NCBI GenBank assembly: GCA_014773175.1
Contig: VXCM01002566.1
Location: 62,001 to 126,000, forward strand
DNA from: Lucifuga dentata
Lineage: Eukaryota > Chordata > Actinopteri > Ophidiiformes > Bythitidae
Direction: 5' to 3'
Length of the DNA stretch: 64,000 bases
Below the pieces are notes generated by a model that saw nothing but the letters and a program-made list of their open reading frames with translations, did no database searches and was not told where the DNA came from. Each line of letters opens with the position of its first letter. Position 1 is the first letter of the stretch. Shown here one piece after another: positions 36,303-48,129 of the stretch. Made by a program: the position numbers and the translations under genes.

Positions 36303-36851
36303 CTATTTGTTATGATCTTGTTCCATGTCAGGGGCCTCCAGCTCCTGGCTCTGGGCCTCGCTCAGTGGAGTCTTGCCCGGCTCAGGCTCCTCAGGCTGTG
36401 TGATCTCCTCAGCAGCCTCCACTGAGCCTGCCATGACCTGGATCTCTCCTTCCACAGCTGGTTCTTCATTTTCAGGCTGTTTGTACGTGTCTGGGCTATC
36501 GTGACCTTCCAGGACTTCATGGTGCTTAAAAGATTCTTGAAGACTCTCTGAACCTTCGCCATCTGCAGCTGCTGATGGGTGGGACTCTCCAGCTGGCGTT
36601 GCATGGACATCCTCCTCTTGTTCCCTCCTGTCCTCACACTGCTGGGGCTCATCCATGCTGCTGCCAGGGAGGGTTTGATCACCATGGACCTCTGGCAGAG
36701 GCTCCTCCCCATGACCGGGTGTCTCTGTGGAGGGACACTCCTGTTCTTCTGGTTCTTTGGGTGCTGAAAGCTGCTGATTTGAGATATCTGGCTCTGGTTC
36801 AGGAGCAGCTTCTTCTTCCTCCTGGTCTCCAGCAGCCATCTCCCTCTCCAC
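36303..36851 (-). CDS. HSPB1-like gene exon 4, acidic disordered tail
   Basis: The exon follows aatgcag on the minus strand in phase 0 and codes for 182 residues, starting [20 protein letters not shown] and ending MEQDHNK. It is very rich in Glu, Pro, Ser and Gln with no aromatic core, so it is predicted to be disordered. An unbroken 549-nt frame with correct acceptor phase supports real coding. Confidence 0.85.
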   Translation of the reverse strand: MEREMAAGDQEEEEAAPEPEPDISNQQLSAPKEPEEQECPSTETPGHGEEPLPEVHGDQTLPGSSMDEPQQCEDRREQEEDVHATPAGESHPSAAADGEGSESLQESFKHHEVLEGHDSPDTYKQPENEEPAVEGEIQVMAGSVEAAEEITQPEEPEPGKTPLSEAQSQELEAPDMEQDHNK

Positions 36852-37602
36852 CTGCATTTGTGCACCAATATGTAAATGTCAGTGGTGAAATAATGCAGGG
36901 TCTGTGCTGGCTGAAACTGGCACTAAATTATATGATAAAGTTTACAGTTGTTTAAAATGTGTGTAGAGCATAAAGTAAACACGTGTACAAACAAAACAAA
37001 AGATGACACCGATAAGTACATATAAAAACAATTGGTGTTTATAAAATCGTTAATCACATATGTCCATATTTAATAAAAAAAAAATATAAGTTTTAACATC
37101 TTTCCTATTTTCCAAATGATTAATTGCAGTGCAATATAAAGGGGAATTAAATTAAATAGCAAATGCAAACAAAATCTGTGTCCCTGTCTGTGGTCTTCGA
37201 ACAAAGAAAAATATCCATACTGGAAGTAAAAAGTGTAAGTATATTTGCACTGGGTACACAAACTTAAGTACAGCTTTGGGATGCTGGTAGCCTACTTCAC
37301 TTGAGTTGTTCTTTTTTGTGAGACTCTCTATTTTCCTTCTTTCATTCCTTCTGTTCTTGCTTTTTTACTTTTTTTTATTAACCTCTTTCTTTCTTTACTT
37401 CCTGTTTTCTGTCTTTTCTTCATCATTTCTTTCCTTTATTATATATAATACTTGATGGCTTTAGTAAAATTTTAAATGCCAGGGACTTTTACTTCTACTG
37501 TGTGTTTTTCCACTACAGTACACCTACTTTTACATAAATAAAGGATCTGAGTACTTCTGCTACAGTTATCTTGTATTCACTCAGTCTTCCTTTTTGTAAA
37601 AT

Positions 37603-37657
<55 letters not shown>

Positions 37658-37664
37658 NTATATA

Positions 37665-37695
<31 letters not shown>

Positions 37696-39719
37696 GCTCC
37701 AAAAATATTGTCATGCTCGGAAATATTCAACATGCAACATAAACCTATGACCTATGTATGATCACCTGTATAGGAATGATGATGTCAGCAGGAATGGAAG
37801 AGGCAGGAAGTGGAGCATCCACAGAGAGGATGCCATCCACAGACAGCGTGGACATGATTTCAGCTGCATCAATCTCAGCTGGGAGCCTGAAAATCACATT
37901 GTAATTAGTTGCAATGTGCTGTTGTTGTAAGCACAGAAAGTGATGTGCATAATACCTGTAATTTTGCATTCGAGTGAACATTCAGTGATGTAGTAATTGG
38001 ATGCTGTAGAAAGTAAATACTAATTTCTGATGTTTAAATAATCCTGCATGTTCGTACCTATATTTCCTTGTAAAACATCTGGCAATAAATCCATGCTCAT
38101 CCGGCCTCTCTTCATGTTTCCCTGGAGATGAATTATCATTTATGGAAAGATTAAGAGGACACAGTGAAATCAAGCAATACAGAGAACCCACTCAACACAG
38201 AAATTAATTTCTGACACAGAGCTGTGATTTTAATTTCCCTCTGCACAGCACCTAAGAAGCTTTTTTCTTACATTCAATTTTCTTTCCATCAGTGTTTAGT
38301 TAAGGGGTTTATTTTGCGTCTGTTGACAACAGAAATACATCTGGGTTTAGGTAATAGGTAAAAATTGTATATTTATTCAATAAGGTACTTGGTAAAATGC
38401 AATTAGAGAACATGTCTCCACCAAAAGCTGCAGAATCCTGCTGTACATTTAATACTTTATTAATGCAAAATCTTAAAAAAAAAAAAAAAAAAAGTATCTA
38501 TCTCAATTGTGACAGACAATTCTGATTGGCTAATGGCTACATTGTTTTTATTTATTTATTTAAATTTACATACAGTATTTTTAAATCTAAATCCTGTCCA
38601 GGACTAAGCTTTTTGCACAGATTAGACTCATGACACCAAAGGTATGGCCGTAAAAATATAGAAATATTGGTGTAGCACCACCTATAGCCAAAATCCCATC
38701 AAATTTTTCTGGAATCTTCAGAGTTGGTATACGCATGTGTCATCAACGTTCACTGGCAGTGGCACAAGGGTTATGGTATTTTTAAATGGACCTAAAGGAA
38801 TTTGGCAAGCAAGGAAACAGGAAACCAATACGGCATATGAAAAACTAAACAAATATAAATCTTCATCCTTCATCCATTCAGTTCTCATCCAAATTCGTAG
38901 AAGATTTAATAAAATTTGTCAGAGGAGTATTGAAAAAATGGACGTGCCATGTCCTATCAAAAAAAAAAAAAAAAAAAAAAGAATTCAGGAATAAATGAAT
39001 TTTGCTTCTTCACCTTATGGTTCATGAGTTATGAGCCAAAACGGAACGTGCTTTATAAATGGACACATAGTGTGCTATTGCATCTAGAGACGCACCTTAT
39101 TTTTGTGGTCATAACCTACACCCCNCCACCACCACCACCACCCCTCACCCCCCAGAGATCTTGAAATCTGTAGTTTATGAGATATTCTGATAATATTAAA
39201 GAAGCCAGCAGACAAATGAGAATGAAAACTTAACTTACACAGACAACATAAAATAATTCTGCTAACAAACTCCCCTCTGTGTAAGAGTAAGTAGTAATGC
39301 TAATAAAATGAGAACAATTTTATTAATGTAGCTATCAGTCAATGTTCTGTACCTCCAACCTCCAGGAATCCTTGTTTAACATGGACAGAGATCTCTGCGG
39401 GGGAGAAGTGAGCCACGTCCAGCCTCACCCTCCACCTGTACTGCTCCTTGCTGATCTTTTGGCTGGGATGATGCATTGACCCACAGATGTAGGGCACAAA
39501 CAGGGGAGCGGGTGTGTACGCAGGCCAGACACAGGCTGCCAAACTCCTCTGGAGCCAATCCACATCCATCCACCGAGAGTCCCCTGGCTCCAAGAAAGGT
39601 GGCAGGCCGACATCTTGATTGAAAAGCCGAAGTGGCTGCCACCATTTTCTCAGATGGTACCAGGGGGCGATGCTGCCATACTCCGCACACGACATCTCTG
39701 CTTTGGCCTGCTCGGTCAT
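36303..39719 (-). CDS. HSPB1-like small heat shock protein with long acidic tail, four exons
   Basis: Exons on the minus strand are 39719-39353 (367 nt), 38121-38058 (64 nt), 37886-37766 (121 nt) and 36851-36303 (549 nt, TAG stop), in agreeing phase, giving 366 residues. Residues 18-40 ([20 protein letters not shown]) resemble the WDPF/RLFDQAFG arm of HSP27. The alpha-crystallin domain runs from about 94 to 168: [20 protein letters not shown], then [20 protein letters not shown] (with the conserved Arg of the FTRKY motif) and [14 protein letters not shown]. The I-P-I of IIIPIQ near 180 fits the C-terminal I-x-I motif. Residues 185-366 form a Glu/Pro-rich disordered tail not seen in HSPB1 (about 205 residues). 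Cytosolic chaperone activity is expected. It may be the fish-specific paralogue called hspb15, but I cannot confirm this, so no symbol is given. Confidence 0.9.
37260..37570. mobile_element. MITE copy (percomorph ACTTTTACTTAAGTA family) in HSPB1-like intron 3
   Basis: cttttacttctactgtgtg, tttttccactacagtacacc and ataaaggatctgagtacttc match the terminal part of an abundant fish MITE. It is followed by a CA/TA microsatellite with N at 37,658. Confidence 0.5.
37766..37886 (-). CDS. HSPB1-like gene exon 3, end of alpha-crystallin domain
   Basis: This 121-nt exon lies between tttcag and gtgatc and ends in phase 0. It encodes [20 protein letters not shown] through IIIPIQ. In HSPB1 the equivalent exon continues to the stop; here an intron follows the I-x-I motif. 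Confidence 0.92.
38058..38121 (-). CDS. HSPB1-like gene exon 2 (64 nt)
   Basis: The exon lies between tctccag and gtacga and encodes [20 protein letters not shown]. Its length and phases are identical to those of hspb8 exon 2, a sign of common origin. Confidence 0.94.
39353..39719 (-). CDS. HSPB1-like gene exon 1
   Basis: The exon starts with ATG at 39719-39717 ([15 protein letters not shown]) and ends at donor gtacag in phase 1, the same position and phase as hspb8 exon 1. It encodes the N-terminal arm and the first alpha-crystallin strands. Confidence 0.92.
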
Positions 39720-39897
39720 GTTTAAATAAGAAAAGGTGAGATTAAAAAAAGAGAAGCATGAAGACTAAAATGTCAAAGGTAACTTTTTGGACTCACTTGA
39801 CTGAAATTTCAATTAAAATTGCCTTAATGAGAGAGGGGATGATGAAGAGATCTGCAGGAGCTGTGTGTGTGGTGAGGAGGAGAAATCCCTGAGGGGC

Positions 39898-39905
39898 TTT
39901 TTATA
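39898..39905 (-). promoter_or_regulatory. Candidate TATA box of the HSPB1-like gene
   Basis: Minus-strand CTATAAAAAG lies about 180 bases upstream of the ATG. This is a sensible distance for a small heat shock gene. No clear heat shock element was recognised beside it. Confidence 0.45.
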
Positions 39906-41037
39906 GTGTCCCTGAAGGAATGTGGGCACAGGCAGATGGGTGTGGAGACAAGGCCGTTACCTCTCCCTGGCCTGATGAGGGAGGATTATTAATTAGTCGT
40001 ATTTATAACTTTTTAGGCCATGATGGCAAATAGCTAATGGCTGACTGAAGCTGCCGGTTTGTGGTTGAACTGTTGTATCTGTTGCAAGAAGACTGTTTTT
40101 CTCACATCCTAGTGAACTCTATTCTCCCTGTGATGACAGAGCTCCTCAGTCCTCTTGTGACCTAGTGAGAGCGTCTCTCCAGAGCTGAGTGGATCCACGC
40201 ACATCGACTGAAGGTCTGTATTTGTGTAAAAATACTCTGCTGCATTTCAGGGGTAAATATCATCATTTTTACTCTGCTGTACTTTATGGTTAGTTACTTT
40301 CCAGATTCAGAATTTTTTCTTTCAAAGTGATCTTAGAAAATACAGCAACCATATTCTCTTCCTTCCTTCCTTCCTTCCTTCCTTCCTTCCTTGTATTACC
40401 TTTGTTATTGCTATCTTTCCTTTGTGCCTTTCATTATGTTGCTTTTCTTCTTTTTTATATCTTTCCATAGATTATTTCTTAAATTATGAATGCAAGAATT
40501 CTTCTTGTAATGTAAATGTAGTTTTTCACTCTGTATTGCTTTTCTTCCCCCTTAAGGATCAGAATAACTCTGCCCCCCTGATCCTAATGGTTCACCCCTC
40601 AGCATCTGTACTTTGAAATATCTCTGGCAGAGATTATAAGAGAAACTACAAGTTATTTTTGGTATTACCTGACATGTTTCAGCATTTGTATGTTGGCAAA
40701 GCTTCCTTCCTCTCTCTTTTCTTTTGCTGAGAAGTTTTGGTATATTATTATTGGTCTCTCTTTTTTGTCAAGTGTGACAGACTTGACAGTGTTTCATTTT
40801 AAAAGCTGTACGCCCTGAGATCTTGGCATACTGTCCATTGGAGCACAAAACAGGCTGAACAGATGTTTCTGTCACTTTGTGTGATGCCTCACCCACAGAT
40901 TCTGGCTGGTGTTTAGCCTGTGAGAGCTGCCTGAGGAACTGGTTTCTCTTTTATGATCATCCTGTTCCCATTACTGTCATTACTGTATGTCCATGGCACA
41001 CTGAGATGAACACGTTATAGCCCAAGGTGAAAATTTT

Positions 41038-41101
<64 letters not shown>

Positions 41102-41256
41102 AATTGCAAGAAACCTCAGAAATGTAGTTATATACTTCAAAAGTGTACATGCAATACTTGCATTAATATACTTTGTTGCTTCCTACTACTGTTAGTTTGC
41201 ATAAAGTGCTCAATCAAATTCAACAGACAGCATGATATACTTGCATGCATGATATG

Positions 41257-41740
41257 CATGATATGATATGGAAATATCTCTTGAGAAATGCCTTCAATGA
41301 AGAAAAGGCAAGAGAGGATCGACACTTTGTGATCTTAACCAGCTGCTAGATGGGATGGGATGAATATGAAAATGTGTGTGTGTAGGTGTGTGTGTGTGTG
41401 TAAAAGAGAATAAGAAACACTTCAGAATATATCCTCTTAGATGAGTTTCCCTCCCCTTTTAAATGCATCATCACCAAATCATTTTCATGTCTTGACATCA
41501 GGAATTACTTCAAAGTCAGTGACAGTTTATTAATCTCAGACAAAATTTAAAAAATGATCACACACACACACATACACACATACACACACACACACACACA
41601 TACACACACACACACACACACACTTTCAGATTCATCCCATCCCATCTGGCAGCTGGTAAAGATCAGAATGTGTTCATGGTCCCTCCTGCTTATCCTTCAT
41701 TGAGCAGCTATTGCTCAAGCAATATTTTCATATCTTTCTT
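41257..41740. repeat. Long imperfect inverted repeat
   Basis: The left arm (about 41,257-41,400) and right arm (about 41,565-41,740) are reverse complements. cagctgctagatgggatggg pairs with cccatcccatctggcagctg with one mismatch, and pairing extends outward through ctcttgag/ctcaagc and inward into GT/CA runs. The spacer is about 165 bases. Confidence 0.8.
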
Positions 41741-42197
41741 TGTGTGTGATCCTCTTCATTTCAAGAGCAGGGCATTTCATTCATCAGCCATCTCAGACAG
41801 CCCCCCCTTGGGCCACACAGAGCCATCTCAGGCAAAAACCAGTGCTTCATCTACTTTTAAAATGGACACTGATCCTTCTCTGTACTCAAGAACATGAACT
41901 GTCACAAATCAAATCAAATTTTAGACTGCAGCTGAAAAATGTATTTCAGGATCCAAACCAGAGGATTCTCAGGAGAAGGACAAGAAACACAGTGTGATGA
42001 CCCAGTTTACTTTAAACAGCCTCTGTGCTGTTTTCACAGATGGAATATGACTACCAGTAAGTGCTTTTACTCAAGTATTATACTTAAGTGCAATTTTGAA
42101 ATACGGTTACTTTGGTTAAATTTTTTTTTCATTGTGAGAGTCCATGCTTTTCCTTCCCAACATAGTTTTTCCACACTTCAGTAACACTAAAACATTT

Positions 42198-42257
<60 letters not shown>

Positions 42258-43559
42258 TCACTATAAGTACCTGAGTACTTCACTAACACACTGAAAGCAG
42301 GACATTTACTTGTAATGGAGTTTGTTTGTTCTTCTATTGTGGTAAAAAAAAAAAAAAAGATTATTTTACCATTTGGTGGCATGAGTTTGAGATGTTAGAG
42401 ATACCGCCATGGCCCAGTTGGCTCTACAGAGTCAGTTTTGTATTCAATAAAATAGAGGCCTGTAGATGAAGAGCCCATCTGTCTTATCCCCCAAAGCCTG
42501 TTCCCACTAACAAATGCATTTGAAGGCAGATATTGCCTTTTGAAGCTGATTACAGTCATGAGCTCAACAGAGGCCAGTCACAGCTTCAAACAGCCCGCCA
42601 TAGATCCACAGGATATTAGTAGCAAATGCGTCAAGGGGGATGGAGTGTCAAATGGCTGGTTTGCTCCTGTGGACACTTCATTCATCATAGTTATTGTGGG
42701 CTTTTCTCAGTTGGTGAGGCAGGCCAGCTGGCCAGTGAATAGTGAGGTACAGTCCATATCAGAACTGACACATCAGGAGCTGGTTTCACAAAGAAAGTAG
42801 TGAGTGCAGTTCAAATGCACAAAAGGTTAAAGTATAATTTTGTCATCAGGCAAACCCAGTTGCTAATAAATGTTTCCAATTTGTAAATTTGATCAAATAT
42901 GCCACTTGATTTGGTTGGAAGAGATCACTGCTGTGGGTTGTGGTGATGTGAAGAGTTGTTTTATTGTATTATGGTTCTTTTATCATTCAGACCTACTTTG
43001 AACATACATCCATTAATATTAACCAGATGATGAATCAGATAATAAATATTACAGATAATAGGGATAATTTCACTTCTGAGTTGGTTTGATCAAACTCATG
43101 CTGTTATGAAGGTTTCTGTGCAGCCCGCTATAGCAGTTCAGCTGAAGTAGATATGTCCAGTATGCCTATCTGAACATTTTCGCACAGGATGGTTATGTTT
43201 CCTCACAATATTTCCTCCTTGTTTTTTGTGATGGTGGACAAGGCCAATTTCATGCATGGATTGCGAAGGAAAGATTACTAACGGCTTTGGAAGTATTCTG
43301 CAGAAAGGGAGGAAAAGGGTTGAACTAAGCTCCACCCCATGGAGGCTGATTGTACTAGAGTTGTAGACCAATCAGCTTTGTCCTTATTAGGTGAGCTATG
43401 TATAACTGTTTCAGGCTGTAAAGGAACTTGGTTGATGTTGCAGAGAGCCAGTCAGTGGTGTGGATCAGAAAAAAGGTGAGTGACTGGGACAAAGATATAG
43501 TTTCAGGTACTCAAAGTGATCAGCTACTTTACTAAAATAGTTTGCCTTGTGTTTCTTCT

Positions 43560-44060
43560 TAGCTTCAGTTAACAGTAGCTCTGGTGTTTGGTGCTAATTA
43601 GCATAGCATCAGTTGTCACGGAGCACAGTTACGTAAAAGTTTGGCTTGTTATCATAGGTAACACGCTAATTAGTAGTTGGCAGTAGCAGTTAGCATAGCC
43701 TAAATAGAGCAGGGACAGGTCTGTTGTTACTGGTAATAATTTTTGCAAAGTCTCATTGCTAATTAAGTTAAGTGGAACTAGAATCACCTGTGGCTGGAGT
43801 TTTGTGCTAATTATCATAACATTCATTGTCACTGAGCATAGTTGTTGCGTCAAATGCTGGGTAGTTAGCACAGTAGCATGCTAATTAAGTTAATCAGTTG
43901 GCAATGGTACATTGGCCTAAATAGAGCAGGGTTTCTGTTGCTTCCATCGATGACTAAGCATTCATTTTTGTTTGTTTTATAAGCCTCATTGCTTTAGCTT
44001 CAAGTTGAAGCAGCTATGGAGTTTTGTACTAATTGGAATTATTGCTAATTGTAATCATAC
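43560..44060. repeat. Degenerate tandem repeat, period about 215 bp
   Basis: gtgctaattagcatagcatc (43,591) recurs as gtgctaattatcataacatt (43,804), and cctaaatagagcaggg recurs at 43,699 and 43,916 (217 bases apart). A third partial copy starts with gttttgtactaattgg near 44,026. Confidence 0.7.
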
Positions 44061-44390
44061 TGTGAAAGTTCTGGGAAGTTCTGAAAAGCTTGAACACACT
44101 GCTGAACCTTCTCAGCGTTGTTGGCCCAGCACAGTAAAACACCAGTTATTGCCACCTGATGAGCCCAGGATATCCACTGCTTAGCCTGGTGATAGGCTAA
44201 GATATCATTTAACATCAGTCCTAGGCTCATCAAAGTTTAGCACATGCGGTCATATGGACTATAAATGTCCAAAATTGCATTCTGATCATAAGGGATTATA
44301 TATTAATTTTTTTGTATCATTTTCCTGTTAATAAAAAATGGTTAAGTAATAAGAACCATTTCTTGTGTACTGACTTGTATCAGTATTCAT

Positions 44391-44520
44391 TCCATCCATC
44401 CATTTTCTAAACCCGTTTGTCCTGTTGAGGGTTACAGGGGGGCTGGAGCCTATCCCAGCAGTCATAGGGCGAGAGGCGGGGTACACCCTGGACAGATCGC
44501 CAGTCTATCACAGGGCTGCT
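44391..44520. mobile_element. 3' end of a fish non-LTR retrotransposon or derived SINE
   Basis: tccatccatccattttctaa, gggggctggagcctatccca, and gggcgagaggcggggtacac are hallmark phrases of a very common teleost retroelement 3' part (RTE/Rex or Maui type). It is truncated here. Confidence 0.65.
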
Positions 44521-46379
44521 TTGTTTTGTAATTAGTGAAACATGTCAAAGCCTATCTTTGTGTGGAAATACATTTTTGGAAAGCCAGAGAAGTTATTACA
44601 GCCAACAGAGTCAGAAATAATATAAGGCAATCACTGGACAGATGTAACATAAAACAGTGCTGGTGCTGCTGCTTTAAAAAGAAATTCATTTCTTCTATTG
44701 GTTTAGCCAAGCTTGTTGCAAACCCATTGTCTCTATTAGTTCATTGAACAAGAGTCGGCATACACACTGTAAATCACCGAGGAGGGAAAATAATCTCATC
44801 TGCTGTTGTTTCCTGTGCTGTATTATTGCATTTACAGTGTTTTTGATTCAGCTCTCCGCGGTGCTGTTAGGACAAATGCAATACCAACAACATTGGTCTG
44901 TTTATGTGTGTAAATTTCAGTGTGTGTGTGTATTCTGGATACTACCTCAAATGCAATTCTGAAATGTCTTAACATTTCTAAAAGATTACATTCATCCATT
45001 GCAAATAAAAGCAAACAAGTATTACAAATAAAATGTATCAACGTATCAAAAGTAAAATAAGAAATTATGAAAAATGGTCCCAATCAGAGTGTTAAATTAT
45101 TTATCAGTAATGAAAACTGTGAGATTTTCATACTGTCAGGATAGTTGAATGGTTACAGTAACACGTTCCTCCACAGGTTAACAAAATTATCATTCTGAAT
45201 TTATTTATTTATTTTATTTATTTAATGTCAAACTGAATAAACAGAAAAAAAATAATTCAACGTACTTAGTTGCTTCCCATCTCTGGCAGTCTTTTGCTCT
45301 TTTGAACGGAAGCGGACGATCTTAGAAAACACATCTATTCTGTGTAGTGTTTGCTCATGTACATGTAAACTTGTGCACATACAGCATCTCTACGTTGAGG
45401 TTCCTATTCTGTGTAGCTAATTGAAGTGGCAGAAAGCCAGCAGCAGTGTCCCAGTTTGACTCCAAAGTGATTTGTAGAAAATGATCTCATCCATCAGCTG
45501 AAGCGTGTGGGGACATGAGGATGATGAGGCAAGACAGTAGGGCAGTGGAAAGTGCAAAGGTCCAAGCAGAGTAAGGACTGATCGGAGGGAAGCCTCACTG
45601 TGAAAAATTAAGTCTGTGGCATTTTCTCCATCTGCAGTATTTCTCTTGTCCTTTGGATGTTGCAACATAAAGCCTGGGCTCAGTTTGGCAGTTGTCTGGT
45701 TCATCTGTATGCCATACAGTGTGTCTAAACTGTAAGGCTTTTGGGGGATCTTTTGACATTTTGTTCCAGATGTGATCTCTGTATCTGGATACATTATCTC
45801 TGTGTTTTTGTTGTTGTTTTTAAAGATTGTCACACTGTTAAAGCCTGTGTTTCCTCCTTGCTTCATGGATGTGCTTCATCAATTTAAAAATAACCTATAA
45901 TTTTATTGCATGGGCTGTTGTCTGTGTTACAGGTGCAAGTACTTTTTTTTTTTTTTTTTTANTTTTTTTTTTTTTTTTTTACAGGAAGTTGTAACTCCTG
46001 AGTAAAAAAAAGATGAGGCAGAGTGAATACGTTACAGCAGTATCTATTGCATTTAGATCTGGGTAGTCGCTACTGAGATCTGAACACAATGCACATATTG
46101 CATGCATTCTTTCTTATCTGGATAACCTATTTGGATTCAAATTGCATTGTAATGTGACCTGAAATGGGGCCAGAGTGTGTACCTCATCTGAAGCTACACA
46201 ACTTATTAGTTAATAATAGAAAATGTTGAGAAATTTCTAATTTTTATCTTGCTCTGCATTAAAATACACATAGTGAACAGATAATACTGCTATTGGCTGA
46301 TGATCTTTGGGAATCCTGTCTTTTTGAGAATGTTAAGGTTTTGTGCGAGTCTGACTTGTGAGCACTGAGTCATGGCCAT

Positions 46380-47440
46380 TTAAATGTATCATGCTGCTGT
46401 AGTGCCATCTATGCATGAAATGCCATCAGTTATTGCAAGTTTGTTCAAAGGTGAGCTGTGGATGTGTAATCTGAAATTGGTTTCATTTCCACTAAGAGTT
46501 ATGAGATTATTTTAAATAAGCCTCACCTATGCCTTTCCAGGCTCATTCGAATATGTTCTGAACCAAATTTGGCGAAGAACGGATTAATTCTGTAGCAGGA
46601 GCTCTGAAAAATTGTTCTGCAATTTTCTAAATGGATGAAAGCAGATAAAGTGGTCACATGGTGGTACTATTGGATCTGGATCCCCACCAAAGACTAATCA
46701 CTTTTTCCTTGGCCCACAGACAAACGTGCCACCAAATTTAATTTAAATCTGCTAACACTTAGATATCCTACTAGCAAACTGGCAAACAAATGGGACTAAA
46801 AATCTCGTTGGTGGAAGTTAAAAAAGCTTTGACAACGAATTTTCCCCCAGTGATTCAACTAATGGCAGAGCTCAGTGTTATTACGTAACAGGAAAATTTG
46901 ATTTCTGGAAATGAAAAGTGAATCTGCGGAGGCTTAAACAAATGGTGCCGGTAGAGGAATGATGTGCCTTTGCTCTTCATGAGGGAAGAAACTTTCCATT
47001 AGGAAGAGCTGGTAAATCTAAAATCCAAATACTGTAGTTTTCCTGTTAATGGTGCAATGAATAACCAAAGTAAAATATCTCAGCAGCTTTTGGGTACATT
47101 CTGTGAAATTTTGTATCAAAATTCATGGTCCCCAGAGAATGAACCCTTATGATGATGAAGGTCTCTGGGTTTTTCTTTTAGTGCCAGCATGAGGCCACAT
47201 TTTCTATTGTCTAGCAATTTGTCTAGTAATTTTCTATTGTGAAAATTAATGGCTGGATTTAGAAATAAATAATCATGATCCCCAAAGGATTAAGTTATTT
47301 GATTTAGGTGACTTGGCTATTCATGTAGCACCACCTGTAGGTTAAGTTTTGTATACAAGGTAGCCGAGTATATTCTGGGTGGATTATCATGAAATTTAGT
47401 GAATACTTAAATATGTGGGGCTGATCTCCATTGTCTTTCA
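46380..47440. mobile_element. Interspersed fish repeat (ttcatggtccccagag type)
   Basis: aaattcatggtccccagaga, gtgccagcatgaggccacat, ttgtctagcaatttgtctag and ggattatcatgaaatttagt match the phrases of a widespread percomorph repeat (..ggattgccatgaaattttg..ttcatggtccccagaggatg..gcgccaccatgag..). The borders are vague. Confidence 0.5.
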
Positions 47441-47516
47441 TCTGGTTATTAGAATAATTCTTGTCTAAAGAATTTGCTGCCCTAAGACTAAGCTTTTTTT
47501 TTTTTTTTTTAAACCN

Positions 47517-47547
<31 letters not shown>

Positions 47548-47719
47548 CCCTACCCCGGTGTGTAAGTAGAATTACAACCTCAAGGGGCTGCTAGCATGAC
47601 TATTGTTTCTTGTTTAATTCCAAATAAAAAGCACTTTCTAAAAGTATTGTGTTTAAAATACAAATTTGTCACATCTGATCCAAGCTAATGTGCCTCTGCC
47701 TCCTCTGTGCTGTTCACAG

Positions 47720-47796
47720 GTGACGACAAATGACCCAGCACAGCTAGAGAGCCAACCCATTTACAGCAACCTTACAGATTCCACGGGAGGAAGCAG
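47720..47796 (+). CDS. Exon-like segment, possibly ccdc60 5' region
   Basis: The segment lies between gttcacag and gtgtga. Only one frame is open (VTTNDPAQLESQPIYSNLTD), ending in phase 2. I cannot match it firmly to a known protein. It is assigned to the ccdc60-like gene only by position and phase. Confidence 0.4.
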
Positions 47797-48098
47797 GTGT
47801 GACCATTAATCATTAAACCATAATTATACACTTTTCACACTCTGCTATCAAGTTTAGGCTTCAGCAAATGCCAATTTGTCTTGCATACGGAAGATATTTT
47901 TCACACAATACGTAATCATGTAGTGATTAATTGCCTGATCTGTTATTTCCATGAGCGATGTCATATTGGAGCTCTCATTTTTACTCTTGGCCTTCTGCCC
48001 AGCTTGCCACTGCAGAGGTCACATGGCAATGCATTGGGATCGCTCATGGGTGAAGAGGTGCTTTGAGCTCAGTAGACAAATGGATAACTGCTTGAAAG

Positions 48099-48129
<31 letters not shown>

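Larger units (their letters stand above)
39720..47719. other. Intergenic region between the HSPB1-like gene and the ccdc60-like exons
   Basis: No gene is recognised. Contents include MITE fragments (about 40,217-40,330 and 42,045-42,310), GATA and TTTC arrays, a long inverted repeat (41,257-41,740), a 217-bp tandem repeat (43,560-44,060), a LINE end (44,391-44,520) and an interspersed element (46,380-47,440). Early ccdc60 exons may hide here but were not found. Confidence 0.55.

Noticed and set aside
44391..44520. Possible novel conserved GC-rich element
   Set aside because: Its phrases match a very common teleost retroelement end.
45417..45866. 149-codon minus-strand ORF in intergenic DNA
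   Set aside because: It has no recognisable domain, no splice or promoter context, and unremarkable codon use; chance is the simplest view.
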